Positions 25,601 through 32,948 of a DNA stretch of 36,839 nt are shown here, piece by piece (within the stretch, counting starts at the first letter, position 1; each line of letters opens with the position of its first letter). The notes under the pieces were generated by a model. The model saw only the letters and a list, made by a program, of their open reading frames with translations, was not told where the DNA came from and did no database searches. The stretch comes from WLMZ01 sp037139095 (GTDB lineage: Bacteria; Actinomycetota; Acidimicrobiia; Acidimicrobiales; Ilumatobacteraceae). The translations under genes were made by a program, and so were the position numbers. The stretch is from contig JBAXHD010000025.1 of NCBI GenBank assembly GCA_037139095.1, positions 1 through 36,839 on the forward strand. Reading direction: 5' to 3'.

Positions 25601-27213
25601 GCTTCATCGCTGCCGACGATGCGGCTCGCTATCGCGATGCGTTGGGCTGTGCGCTTCCGATGGGATTGCCGATTGCATTCACCGATCCGGTGCCACGACC
25701 GCTTGAAGACTTGATGCGGCGCTACGCCCGAACCCACGGCCCGTTTGTCACATCCGATGCGGCTCGTCGATTTGGCCTTTCGGTTGAGCGAGCCGCTGGC
25801 GCATTGAGCGCGCTCGAATCCGAAGAGCGCATTGTTCTCGGTGAGTTCAGGCCGGGCGGGATGACACGCGAATGGTGCGATGTCGATGTGCTCCGCCAGC
25901 TTCGACGACGCTCGCTGGCTTCGCTGCGACGCGAAGTCGAGCCTGTTGAACCCGAAGCCCTCGCCCGGTTTCTTGCGGTGTGGCATGGCATACCCAGCGA
26001 ACGCAACAACGCCGATTCGCTCGTTGAGTCCATCGGGCTTTTGCAGGGCGCAGCGTTGGTTGCATCAACGCTCGAGACCGAGATTTTGCCGCTACGTGTT
26101 CGTGGCTATCGGTCGGCCGATCTCGACCAGCTGTGCACCAGCGGTGAGGTCGTGTGGGTTGGTGCGGGCGCAATCGGCTCGGGCGATGGTCGGGTGCGGC
26201 TGTACTTTGCCGATCAGATGCCAGCGCTTGCTGCGGGGCTTGAACCAATCGAATCCCCCGATGGTGAACTACATCACGCCATCCGTGCGCTGCTTCGCGA
26301 TCGCGGCGCCAGCTTTTGGGGCCAGATCCGTGCAGCGAGTGCCACTGCTTCTGACACCGAGTTGCTCATCGCGCTTTGGGATTTGGTGTGGGCAGGTGAG
26401 GTCACCAACGACTCGTTGGCGCCAGTGCGCGCCCTCATCGGTTCGGGCGGTGCTGGTGTGCGGCCTCGCCGTTCTGCGGCCGTCTCAGCGAGCCAACGCG
26501 CACGGCCCAGGCCGGGTCGGCTCACCAAGATCGGTCCTCCAGCGGGCGCTGGCCGATGGAGCCTTGTGCAGTCGTTACTCACTTCGCAGCCCACCGCTAC
26601 GGCGTCGGCCCACGCGGCGGCGATGCAGTTGCTCGAACGACACGGCGTGCTCACCCGTGAGGCCGTGGCGTCCGAGGGTGTAGTCGGCGGATTCAGCGCG
26701 GTGTACGGAGTGTTGAAGGTGCTCGAAGAGCGGGGTGCTGTGCGCCGTGGCTATTTCGTGAGCGGTCTTGGTGCTGCGCAGTTCAGCTTGCCCGGTGCCG
26801 TCGATCGGTTGCGTGCCCTGCGCGAAGGGCCCGATGCGCTGCACCCTGAGGCGCGGGCCGAACCGCTGCTGCTCGCTGCCACCGATCCGGCTCAGCCATA
26901 TGGCGCAACGCTCGCGTGGCCTGTCACCGACCTACGCCCGGCTCGTTCGGCGGGCGCGCTGGTGGTGCTGTCGTCGGGCACGCCGCTGGCGTGGTTCGAT
27001 CGACGCAGCCATCACCTGTTGTTGTTTCCTGCGGCCGACTCAAACGGCGCATGGGCCGATGCATTGGCATCGCTCATCAAAGATGGCAGGGCTCGAGTCG
27101 TCGAGGTGCGCAAGCTCAACGGCGGGCCGGTTCCGGCTGCCAGCGCCGCGATCAGCGAGCTGAAGCGCGTCGGATTCGTTGAGGGTTATCGGGGTCTGAG
27201 CCTGCGTCCCTAG
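22699..27213 (+). CDS. lhr: Lhr-type ATP-dependent helicase
   Basis: A 1504-residue SF2 helicase, full length for bacterial Lhr. Walker A is APTGSGKT (46-53), Walker B/motif II is DEIH (168-171), then LSATQRPLEEVARFL, the second RecA lobe with ATSSLELGIDMGAVD and QRIGRAGHQVG, and the winged-helix and Lhr-core domains to about residue 850. The C-terminal 650 residues are the Lhr-CTD seen in E. coli and mycobacterial Lhr, which translocates 3' to 5' and unwinds RNA:DNA hybrids. It is linked to DNA repair in mycobacteria. There is a leaderless-type promoter. The last 62 bp overlap the convergent TetR gene. Confidence 0.95.
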   Translation: MADHEVLQRFSPSVRAWFASSFPAPTTPQVQGWPAIADRQHTLICAPTGSGKTLAAFLSSIDRLVTTPLPEKTSRTRVLYISPLRALAFDVEKNLRSPLMGIQLAAERLGEQFVQPVVAMRTGDTSAKDRQALIRRPPDLLITTPESLYLMLTSSAASTLVGVETVIIDEIHAMATTKRGAHLMLSLERLEEITAQPPQRIGLSATQRPLEEVARFLGGFSAPGKQRPVTIIDSGIRKTLEVEVVVPLEDMGTIGQVGVPADAANHANPLDRQRVSIWPSIYPQVLKLVLEHRSTIIFCNARRQAERMAAKLNEAAQQAGIGVDPETGLLTEELVKAHHGSLAREQRVVIEDQLKRGVLRAIVATSSLELGIDMGAVDLVIQIESPGSVSRGLQRIGRAGHQVGEPSRGKLFPKHRGDLLEAAVVTRRMVDGDIETTHYLRNPLDVLAQQIVAHTAAVGADVSVDSLRALVRRCANFAELSDDLFNNTLDLLAGRYPSDEFSELRPRVVWDRINDTVRARDGSKRLAVTSGGTIPDRGLFGVFLPDGTRVGELDEEMVYESRPGETFVLGASTWRIEDITFERVTVTPAPGQPGKMPFWHGDRQGRPLELGRALGAFQREIRAMPEIEAVQRLRSHYALDEFAAGNVVMYLAEQAEATGVVPDDRTVVVERFRDEIGDWRVCILSPFGTPVHAPWAMAIERRLADRYEMAVETMWGDDGIVIRLPESADQLPIDEMMIDPEDIDELLMSTLPQTSLFSARFRECAARALLLPRRRPDRRTPLWQQRQRAAGLLAVAAKYPTFPILLETSRECLQDVFDVPALREVLGQLRSRVVRVVSVDTAKASPFAQSLLFNWIAAYMYEGDAPLAERRAAALALDRDLLRDLLGAEELRELLDAGVLADLELELQCLTDGRRARSADELHDVLRRVGDLSAADIDLRCEASAAAWLASLLAERRVIAVRVADEDRFIAADDAARYRDALGCALPMGLPIAFTDPVPRPLEDLMRRYARTHGPFVTSDAARRFGLSVERAAGALSALESEERIVLGEFRPGGMTREWCDVDVLRQLRRRSLASLRREVEPVEPEALARFLAVWHGIPSERNNADSLVESIGLLQGAALVASTLETEILPLRVRGYRSADLDQLCTSGEVVWVGAGAIGSGDGRVRLYFADQMPALAAGLEPIESPDGELHHAIRALLRDRGASFWGQIRAASATASDTELLIALWDLVWAGEVTNDSLAPVRALIGSGGAGVRPRRSAAVSASQRARPRPGRLTKIGPPAGAGRWSLVQSLLTSQPTATASAHAAAMQLLERHGVLTREAVASEGVVGGFSAVYGVLKVLEERGAVRRGYFVSGLGAAQFSLPGAVDRLRALREGPDALHPEARAEPLLLAATDPAQPYGATLAWPVTDLRPARSAGALVVLSSGTPLAWFDRRSHHLLLFPAADSNGAWADALASLIKDGRARVVEVRKLNGGPVPAASAAISELKRVGFVEGYRGLSLRP

Positions 27214-27796
27214 ATGCTCGGCTTACGGCGCGCAGGCCGGCCCATGCCATGTCGCTCACTTGGCGAGCGAGTAGGTCGGGATCGAAATCGGTGCCGTTGT
27301 CGACAAGGCGTCGGCTCGTGCCTTCGGCGATACCCACTAGGGCGTGCGCCAACGTGCGCTGGTGCTCGGGGTCGATGTCGGCGGCGATGAGTGGCTTGAT
27401 CGACTCAGCAACCTGAGCCGTCACCTTGCGCACTGCATCGTTGAATTCGTCGTCGGCTTTGCCGCCTCCGCCGAAGAGCAACGAGAACGCGTCGTGGTCG
27501 TGAGCAACCCAACGGAAGTACGCCTGAAAGCCGAGCTCGGTGACATGCTTGCCACTTGTGGCTCCGGCTGTGGCGGTATAAATCGCCGTGAGCAGACGCT
27601 CGCCGACCGAGTCGAGCAGCGCCAGATACAGATCTCGCTTCGAGTCGAAGTGTTGATACAACACGGGCTTGGTCACGCCGGCTGCATCTGCCACGTCGTT
27701 CATCGAAGCGCCGTGGTAACCCTGCCGTGCGAAAACCTGCAGCGCCACGTCGAGCAGTTGCTCGCGGCGAGCTGAAGCGGGAAGACGGGTGGACAT
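27152..27796 (-). CDS. TetR family transcriptional regulator
   Basis: A 214-residue regulator. The N-terminal helix-turn-helix (about residues 8-55) reads ARREQLLDVALQVFARQGYH, then MNDVADAAGVTKPVLYQHFD, a textbook TetR pattern. The ligand-binding half (about 60-200) has no known sub-family mark; HDHDAFSLLFGGGGK and GIAEGTSRRLVDNGTD resemble actinobacterial regulators of lipid genes. The ligand is unknown. ATG 27796 is chosen; GTG 27808 adds four residues. TACCCT at 27814-27809 is a possible -10. The last 62 bp run antisense through the end of lhr. The next gene upstream lies on the same strand, 54 bp away. Confidence 0.88.
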   Translation of the reverse strand: MSTRLPASARREQLLDVALQVFARQGYHGASMNDVADAAGVTKPVLYQHFDSKRDLYLALLDSVGERLLTAIYTATAGATSGKHVTELGFQAYFRWVAHDHDAFSLLFGGGGKADDEFNDAVRKVTAQVAESIKPLIAADIDPEHQRTLAHALVGIAEGTSRRLVDNGTDFDPDLLARQVSDMAWAGLRAVSRASRDAGSDPDNPQRIRRASAR

Positions 27797-27850
27797 AGAG
27801 GTGACCACAGGGTAATCGTGGCGGCCCGCAATACTTCGAGCCGCCGATGG

Positions 27851-28129
27851 CTACAGGCCTCGGGCGATGTCGTCTTTTTCGGCGGCTTTCACCGCGTAGC
27901 CCACCACGATGGCGGGCGCTAGCAACACCGAGCCAATGACCATGCTGGTGGTGATGACAGTGACTTTGCTCTGTGAGAAACCGGTGGTGAGCGCCACGAA
28001 AAACATCACGACCGCTATTGCATAAAGCAAGTAGCCCACCCGAGTGGCGAGATGATTCCACTTTGCGATCTGAGCGCGCCGAGCGCGAATCGGATCGGTT
28101 GGAGACGAAGGTTGGTCGGGCGAAGTCAT
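27851..28129 (-). CDS. small two-helix membrane protein
   Basis: A 92-residue protein. A Pro/Ser-rich cytoplasmic tail (1-30) is followed by two hydrophobic segments, about residues 31-48 (LLYAIAVVMFFVALTTGF) and 58-78 (TTSMVIGSVLLAPAIVVGYA), and an acidic end (EKDDIARGL). I do not recognise the family. Small proteins of this form are frequent in actinobacteria next to regulators. It lies upstream of tetR on the same strand and is divergent from the EchA6-like gene, with 32 bp between the two ATGs. Confidence 0.7.
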   Translation of the reverse strand: MTSPDQPSSPTDPIRARRAQIAKWNHLATRVGYLLYAIAVVMFFVALTTGFSQSKVTVITTSMVIGSVLLAPAIVVGYAVKAAEKDDIARGL

Positions 28130-28161
28130 ACAGTTCCCAGCATGGTAGAGCCGAGCGCGCG

Positions 28162-28893
28162 ATGACAGTGCATCTCACATTCCACGATCGGGTTGCCCTG
28201 GTCACCATCGATCGCCCCGAGCGTCGCAACGCGGTCGACCACGAGACTCTTGTGGCGCTGCGGCAGGCGCAACTCGATGTGCTCGCCGCGAACGCTCGAT
28301 GTCTGGTGCTTACGGGCGCCCCTCCGGCGTTTTGTGCGGGTGCCGATCTCAGTGGCGTCGAAAATGGCGAGTTCGTCAAAGCACTTGTGGCCGCGCTTCG
28401 CGGGTTTACCGAAATGCCCATCCCCACGATTGCGGCGATCGACGGTCCAGCGCTTGGGGCAGGCACACAGTTGGTGATTGCTTGTGACCTTCGTGTCGCA
28501 ACCGAGCGCAGCGTGTTCGGAATCCCGGCCGCAAAGCTCGGTCTGGTTGTGGACCATTGGACGATCGAACGGTTGGCTCGCGAGATGGGTTGGTCGATTG
28601 CGCGGGCCATGTTGTTGGCCGCGCATACCTACCGCACCGAGCAGTTGCACGCCATTGGATCAGTGCACCGAATCGGCGGGCTCGACGACGCCCTCGCTTG
28701 GGCAGCCGAGTTGGCTGCGCTTGCTCCGCTGACCATCTCAAGCCACAAGTTGGCCCTCGAGCAATCGGCACCGTATCCGGCCTTCGACGAACTCTTCGAG
28801 CAAGCCCGCGATGCCGCATGGGCAAGCCACGATGCCGAAGAGGGTCGCACTGCGTTCTTAGAGAAGCGGCCTCCAAACTTTCTTGGGCGCTAA
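28162..28893 (+). CDS. EchA6-like crotonase homologue lacking both catalytic Glu
   Basis: A 243-residue crotonase fold protein. It has the oxyanion hole FCAGADLSG and the DGPALGAGTQL stretch. In rat hydratase alignment the first catalytic Glu is Gln (GTQL) and the second is Ala (FGIPAAKLG), so hydratase chemistry is unlikely. The LGLVVDHWTIERL, RAMLLAAHTY and FLEKRPPNFLG stretches closely resemble M. tuberculosis EchA6, as I recall it; that protein binds acyl-CoA and feeds FAS-II. A similar carrier role is inferred here. ATG 28162 is preferred; the frame runs further upstream but is antisense to the small membrane protein. The gene ends 31 bp before the convergent sortase. Confidence 0.85.
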   Translation: MTVHLTFHDRVALVTIDRPERRNAVDHETLVALRQAQLDVLAANARCLVLTGAPPAFCAGADLSGVENGEFVKALVAALRGFTEMPIPTIAAIDGPALGAGTQLVIACDLRVATERSVFGIPAAKLGLVVDHWTIERLAREMGWSIARAMLLAAHTYRTEQLHAIGSVHRIGGLDDALAWAAELAALAPLTISSHKLALEQSAPYPAFDELFEQARDAAWASHDAEEGRTAFLEKRPPNFLGR

Positions 28894-28899
28894 CGCCTG

Positions 28900-28913
28900 C
28901 CGCGAATGCGCGG
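28900..28913. terminator. short hairpin between convergent genes
   Basis: CCGCG and CGCGG form a 5-bp stem with loop AATG just after the EchA6-like stop and before the end of the convergent sortase. Weak, no T-run. Confidence 0.25.
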
Positions 28914-28923
28914 TGCGGGCTGC

Positions 28924-30141
28924 CTAGATGGCGGCTGGTAGCAGGCGGTTCACGTTCTCGAAGAAGAAGTACGCCACCACCACAAACGGCACAGCACCAG
29001 CCACGAACGCCAGCCACAGCTTGCGCTGACGCTTCGCGAGGCGGTACGAAGCGATGGCCACGCCGAGCAACACCAGGCCCCACAGGATCACCGGCAGGTA
29101 GGCGCTGGTGTCGGCAAACCAACCTTGGTTGAATGCGTCGGTTGGCGCCGCGAATGTGGAGGTCTTGTCGGGCACGGTGGTGGCAACGGGTGCCGCCGAG
29201 TCTGTGGGCAGCGTTGACACTGCGGCCGCGAGCGTGGTTGTGGTCACGGCTGGTTCGCCGCTGAGACCATCGGGCGACGAACTATCGGGTGGGGTCTGGC
29301 CGTAGAACAGCACGGCCTTACCCACGGGGGATGACCGCAGTAGGTCAAGGGTGGCGTGAATCACCAGACGCCGGCTTGAGGTGCCCACTGGCGTACACGT
29401 GATCAGCGTGAGCGTGGCCTTGTTCGGATCTGAGTCGGTGATGACGTGGTAGTCGTTTTTGCCCACCTCTTCAGAGCCAGTCACCACATAGACATAGGTG
29501 CCGCCCAAGATGGTGGTGATACCGATGTCATCGCCGGGTCTGAGCTTGTTGAGGTTATAGAACGGCTGGCCATACGTGGTGCGGTGCCCGGCGATGGCCG
29601 CGTTGCCCAGTTGGCCTGGAAATGGCGTGTTCGGGAAATGCCCCACGCCCTTGCGCAAATCGTGGATGCCTACGCCAGCCACCACATATTTGGTGAGGTT
29701 GATCGCTGGGATCTTGATGGCCGCAACCACCTCGCCCTCGGCGATGAGGTGCGGAAAGGGCTGATCCACAGGGCCGGTGATCGTTGGCGGCACGGGAATA
29801 TTGGGGTCAGCGACAGCGATGGTGGTGGATGTCGTGGTGGTGCCTACGTCGTTGATGGCTGCCGTGAAGTCTTGGCCGAGCTGGTCCTGCGAACGGGCCT
29901 CTTGAATGCCGGTGCCCCACAGTTGGTAGCCAACAAAGGCGAACATCATCAAGCCGGTGGTGATGAGCGCCCGGCCTAGCTGGCCGATAGCCCACCGCCA
30001 ATCGTGCGGATCTGGTGGACGATCCCAGCGACTGGGTCGAGCCCGGGCTGGCCGAGGCGTATCGCGCGTTGGCGAGGTGGTCTCGACCGCTGGCACATCG
30101 CTCGGCGCAGCTGCGGTTCGGTAGCGATCGTCGTCACTCAC
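28924..30141 (-). CDS. sortase with long N-terminal tail and C-terminal membrane helices
   Basis: A 405-residue sortase, larger than usual. The tail is Pro/Arg-rich and cytoplasmic (about 1-50), then a membrane helix (about 57-74), a Thr-rich linker, the sortase barrel, a second Ser/Thr/Pro linker and two C-terminal membrane helices (about 330-400). The catalytic set is His186 (IAGHRTTYG), Cys249 (LTLITCTPVG) and Arg257/258 (SSRRLVIH). The TLITC motif fits class E or C. GTG 30141 is chosen because TATCGT sits at -14 to -9; GTG 30183 and ATGs at 30231 and 30255 are alternatives, and those would extend into the ccmA promoter. No sorting-signal substrate is in the window. Confidence 0.87.
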   Translation of the reverse strand: MSDDDRYRTAAAPSDVPAVETTSPTRDTPRPARARPSRWDRPPDPHDWRWAIGQLGRALITTGLMMFAFVGYQLWGTGIQEARSQDQLGQDFTAAINDVGTTTTSTTIAVADPNIPVPPTITGPVDQPFPHLIAEGEVVAAIKIPAINLTKYVVAGVGIHDLRKGVGHFPNTPFPGQLGNAAIAGHRTTYGQPFYNLNKLRPGDDIGITTILGGTYVYVVTGSEEVGKNDYHVITDSDPNKATLTLITCTPVGTSSRRLVIHATLDLLRSSPVGKAVLFYGQTPPDSSSPDGLSGEPAVTTTTLAAAVSTLPTDSAAPVATTVPDKTSTFAAPTDAFNQGWFADTSAYLPVILWGLVLLGVAIASYRLAKRQRKLWLAFVAGAVPFVVVAYFFFENVNRLLPAAI

Positions 30142-30149
30142 AGGGCGTG

Positions 30150-30155
30150 ACGATA
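30150..30155 (-). promoter_or_regulatory. near-leaderless -10 for the sortase
   Basis: TATCGT lies at -14 to -9 from GTG 30141 and supports that start over the upstream ones. It is divergent from the ccmA -10 about 60 bp away. Confidence 0.4.
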
Positions 30156-30212
30156 GCGGTGCCGCAGTCGAAACAAAGGCCACACCGCTGGGCGGGTGGG
30201 CATCAACCTCGC

Positions 30213-30218
30213 TAGCGT
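30213..30218 (+). promoter_or_regulatory. -10 of the ccm operon
   Basis: TAGCGT lies at -17 to -12 from the ccmA ATG at 30230, so the leader would be about 5 nt. The same hexamer precedes hemE and the glycosyltransferase. No clear -35. Confidence 0.4.
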
Positions 30219-30229
30219 GGCCGTGCCTC

Positions 30230-30886
30230 ATGGATCCTGTCGTGCACCTTTCCAACGCCGTTGCAGTCCTCGGTCAGTTTCCCGTACTGGCTGGGGTCAA
30301 TCTCACCGTGAACCGCGGCGAGATCTTGCTGTTGCAGGGCCCGAACGGGGCCGGTAAGACCTCATTGCTCCGGCTGTGCGCTGGGCTGTTGCCGCTAGCG
30401 CGTGGCGAGGCCGTTCTGCTTGGTTGCGATCTGCGCACCCAGCGTGAGGCCGTGCGTAGCCGGGTCGGTCTGCTCGGCCACGCCAACGGCTTGTACGCCG
30501 ATCTCACCGTTGCTGAAAACGTGCGGTTTTGGGGCGCCACCGTTGGCGCAAGTACGGCCGAGGTGCATGCAGCGTTGCAACGCATGGGCCTCGCACAGCG
30601 TCTCACCGATGTTGCCGTCAGTCGGCTCTCTGCTGGACAGAAACGCCGCACTGCGTTGGCCTGTCTCATCGCCCGTCGTGCCGAACTGTGGCTGCTCGAC
30701 GAACCTCACGCCGGACTCGATGCGGCCGCACGCGACGAACTCGATGCCACCTTGCGCGACGCGGCTGCTGCCGGCGCGACCATCATCGTGGCGAGCCACG
30801 AACTCGAACGCGCTGGCGCATTGGCTAGCCGAGTCGTCGAGGTGGTCGGCGGACAGATTCGTACGCCACATGGTGAGGCCGCCTGA
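30230..30886 (+). CDS. ccmA: heme exporter ATP-binding protein CcmA
   Basis: A 218-residue ABC ATPase. Walker A is GPNGAGKT (37-44), the signature is LSAGQKRRTAL, Walker B is LWLLDEPHAGLD, and the H-loop His is in VASHELE. It powers the CcmABCD complex, which releases heme-loaded CcmE from CcmC during System I cytochrome c maturation. Usual length. It is the first gene of the nine-gene ccm run, and its stop overlaps the ccmB start by one base (TGATG). The start codon lies opposite possible upstream starts of the sortase gene, which is one reason for preferring the shorter sortase. Confidence 0.93.
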   Translation: MDPVVHLSNAVAVLGQFPVLAGVNLTVNRGEILLLQGPNGAGKTSLLRLCAGLLPLARGEAVLLGCDLRTQREAVRSRVGLLGHANGLYADLTVAENVRFWGATVGASTAEVHAALQRMGLAQRLTDVAVSRLSAGQKRRTALACLIARRAELWLLDEPHAGLDAAARDELDATLRDAAAAGATIIVASHELERAGALASRVVEVVGGQIRTPHGEAA

Positions 30887-31563
30887 TGTTTCGCATCGCC
30901 CGACTCATTGCCGCAAAAGACTTGCGTGTCGAACTGCGTAGCCGCGTCGTGACCAATCAGGTGCTGCCGTTTGCCGCGATAGTGATGGTGATGTTTGCGT
31001 TCGCGCTCAACAGTGATGCCGTTGTGAGCCGAGTTGCGCCAGGTCTGGTGTGGCTTGCCACGCTGTTCAGCCTGCTGATCTTGGTGCAGCGCTCGTTTGC
31101 TATCGAGAACGCTGATGGCGCCACCGATGCCCTCCGTGCAGCGGGCGTCGACCCAAGCGGAATCTTTCTTGGCAAGGCGATGGCGCTCGCCGTGCAGCTT
31201 GCAGTGCTCGAGCTGGTGCTGCTTGTGAGCGCGGTGGTGCTCTACAGCACCCAACTCCGAGTGGGCGGCATCGTGTTGTTACTTGTCACATTCGTTGCCG
31301 CGACCATCGGCCTCGCCCTCGTCGGTACGCTCTACGGCGGCCTTGCTGGCGGCGTTCGTGGACGGGAGACTTTGCTCCCACTCCTCTTACTTCCGGTGGT
31401 GGCGCCGGTGCTGATTGGTGCCACCCGCGCAACGGAATCTGCGCTTGGTACCGGCGGTGCAACGGTTGCAGATGGTTGGCCATGGGTTGGCTTGCTGGCT
31501 GTGTTTGTTGCGCTGTTCGGCGTCGGTGGCACACTTGCGTTCGGGCCCCTGATCGAGGAATGA
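30886..31563 (+). CDS. ccmB: heme exporter membrane subunit CcmB
   Basis: A 225-residue protein with about six hydrophobic segments. The N-terminus IARLIAAKDLRVELRSR is the usual CcmB opening, and IENADGATDALRAAGVDPSGIFLGK is a conserved loop of the family. It is the membrane partner of CcmA. It overlaps ccmA by one base, and ccmC starts 3 bp after it. The assignment rests on this loop and on gene order. Confidence 0.92.
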   Translation: MFRIARLIAAKDLRVELRSRVVTNQVLPFAAIVMVMFAFALNSDAVVSRVAPGLVWLATLFSLLILVQRSFAIENADGATDALRAAGVDPSGIFLGKAMALAVQLAVLELVLLVSAVVLYSTQLRVGGIVLLLVTFVAATIGLALVGTLYGGLAGGVRGRETLLPLLLLPVVAPVLIGATRATESALGTGGATVADGWPWVGLLAVFVALFGVGGTLAFGPLIEE

Positions 31564-31566
31564 AGC

Positions 31567-32334
31567 ATGGCTACCCCTGACATCGAGACTCCCGCTCTAG
31601 CGGCCAGCACCCGCGCCGGCACAGGCACCACGTTCACCCGCTCTATTGGGCTGGCCACCATTGTTGGCATGATTGCCCTCGGTGTCTTCGGGCTGTTGCT
31701 GTCGCCTGCCGATGTTCAACAAAGCGACAGCGTTCGCATTCTCTACATCCACGTTGGCACCGTGTGGATTGCATACGTGGCGTTCGCAGTTACGGCCCTG
31801 TCGTCGGTTGCCTACCTCTGGAAGCGAACCACCTCGCTTACCTGGGACCGTTTCGCCGGTGCCAGCGCCGAGATCGGCGTGTTGTTTATGGCGCTCACGT
31901 TGTTGGCCGGCGCCTTGTGGGGTCGGCTCTCGTGGGGCAAGTTCTGGGTTTGGGATGCGCGGGTCACCAGCACAGCGTTCATGTTTGTTACCTATATTGG
32001 CTACCTCGCGGTGCGCGGCCTTGGCGGAAGCCATCATCAGCGGGCCCGCCGCAGCGCCGTTGTTGCGCTGTTGGCAGTGCTCGAAATTCCGCTTGTGCAT
32101 TTCAGTGTCAAGCTGTGGCGCGGTTTGCACCAAGACTCAAGCGTGGCCGATCGCACTCACGTGAACCTGCACGGCTTGATGCTGTTCTCGTTGTTCATCT
32201 CGTTGGTTGCGTTCACATTGCTCTATGTGTGGTTGCTCATGCACCGACAACGAGTTCTTGCAATGCAAGACGCGATCGACAATTCGGGCCTCGATTATGC
32301 GTTGCAGCAGCGTCGCGACGAAGGTGATCTCTAA
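31567..32334 (+). CDS. ccmC: heme handling membrane protein CcmC
   Basis: A 255-residue protein with six membrane helices. The WWD heme-binding motif is LWGRLSWGKFWVWDAR (about residues 117-132), flanked by the two conserved heme-ligand His, His62 (LYIHVGTVW) and His178 (PLVHFSVKLW). CcmC presents heme to CcmE on the outer face of the membrane. The N-terminal 25 residues are Thr/Ala-rich and extra compared with E. coli CcmC. It is directly followed by ccmD, whose ATG begins on the next base after the TAA. Confidence 0.95.
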   Translation: MATPDIETPALAASTRAGTGTTFTRSIGLATIVGMIALGVFGLLLSPADVQQSDSVRILYIHVGTVWIAYVAFAVTALSSVAYLWKRTTSLTWDRFAGASAEIGVLFMALTLLAGALWGRLSWGKFWVWDARVTSTAFMFVTYIGYLAVRGLGGSHHQRARRSAVVALLAVLEIPLVHFSVKLWRGLHQDSSVADRTHVNLHGLMLFSLFISLVAFTLLYVWLLMHRQRVLAMQDAIDNSGLDYALQQRRDEGDL

Positions 32335-32469
32335 ATGGAAGACCTCGGCTTCATCCTCACTACGTACATCGTCACGTTTGGCTCGGTCGCTGCGTTCGCG
32401 TTTGCGATCGTGCGTCGCGGGCGCCGCCTCGCTGCCCAGTTGCCCGCCAAGGACAAGCCATGGACCTGA
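32335..32469 (+). CDS. ccmD: small membrane protein CcmD
   Basis: A 44-residue gene. One hydrophobic helix (about residues 6-26, with FGSVAAFAFAIV) is followed by a basic stretch RRGRRLAAQLP and a short tail. CcmD helps release heme-bound CcmE from the CcmABC complex. The size, helix-then-basic pattern and position between ccmC and ccmE are all as expected. It starts right after the ccmC stop and overlaps the ccmE start by 10 bp. Confidence 0.88.
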   Translation: MEDLGFILTTYIVTFGSVAAFAFAIVRRGRRLAAQLPAKDKPWT

Positions 32470-32948
32470 GTCCCCGCTCGGCCGGCGTAGCCGCGGCACC
32501 GAAGGCACGTAATCGCCGCAAGATGATGTCTATTGGGCTGCTGGTGCTGGTGCTGGCGGCCGGTGGTTTGGTTGTCTTCAAGTTTCTCTCTACGTCTCTC
32601 GACTACTACTGCAACGTCGACGAAGTCGGTCACAAGAGTGGATGCGAAGCCGGCCGTCGTCTTCGCATCCAAGGCGTTGTCGACAAGGGTTCCATCGCCA
32701 CCGACAACGGCGTCACCACCTTCAACCTCACCTTCAACAAGGTCACGGTTCCGGTTGTGTACGACTCGGGTGAGCCTGGCGGGTTGTTTCAACAGTGCAT
32801 CCCGGTTGTGGTGCATGGCGTGATGAAGGGCGGCACGTTCGAGGGCGACGATGTCGAAGTGAAGCACAGCAACGAATACAACGAGAAGAACAAGGCCCGC
32901 GTCGCCACCGCGAACGCAGAGGCGGCAGCGTGTTCGCAGTCGAAGTAG
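32460..32948 (+). CDS. ccmE: heme chaperone CcmE with extra cysteines
   Basis: A 162-residue protein: a membrane anchor (about 23-44), an OB-fold domain (about 48-135) and a C-terminal tail. The covalent heme-binding motif HxxxY is H136-S-N-E-Y140. LRIQGVVDKGSI and VVVHGVMKGGTF are the family beta strands. Four Cys are present: C51 and C62 flank the first strand, C113 is in the barrel and C158 near the end; E. coli CcmE has none in its soluble domain as far as I recall. It passes heme from CcmC to CcmF. It is overlapped by ccmD at its start and by ccmF at its end. Confidence 0.92.
   Translation: MDLSPRSAGVAAAPKARNRRKMMSIGLLVLVLAAGGLVVFKFLSTSLDYYCNVDEVGHKSGCEAGRRLRIQGVVDKGSIATDNGVTTFNLTFNKVTVPVVYDSGEPGGLFQQCIPVVVHGVMKGGTFEGDDVEVKHSNEYNEKNKARVATANAEAAACSQSK

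Noticed and set aside
20831..27820. Shared 13-mer CAGGGTAATCGTG at 20831-20843 and 27808-27820
   Set aside because: Both copies are upstream of minus-strand regulator genes, but several 13-mer repeats are expected by chance in a window of this size.
30142..30255. Longer sortase N-terminus starting at 30255, 30231 or 30183
   Set aside because: These starts place coding sequence over the ccmA promoter and start, and GTG 30141 has a well-placed TATCGT. Not excluded, only less likely.
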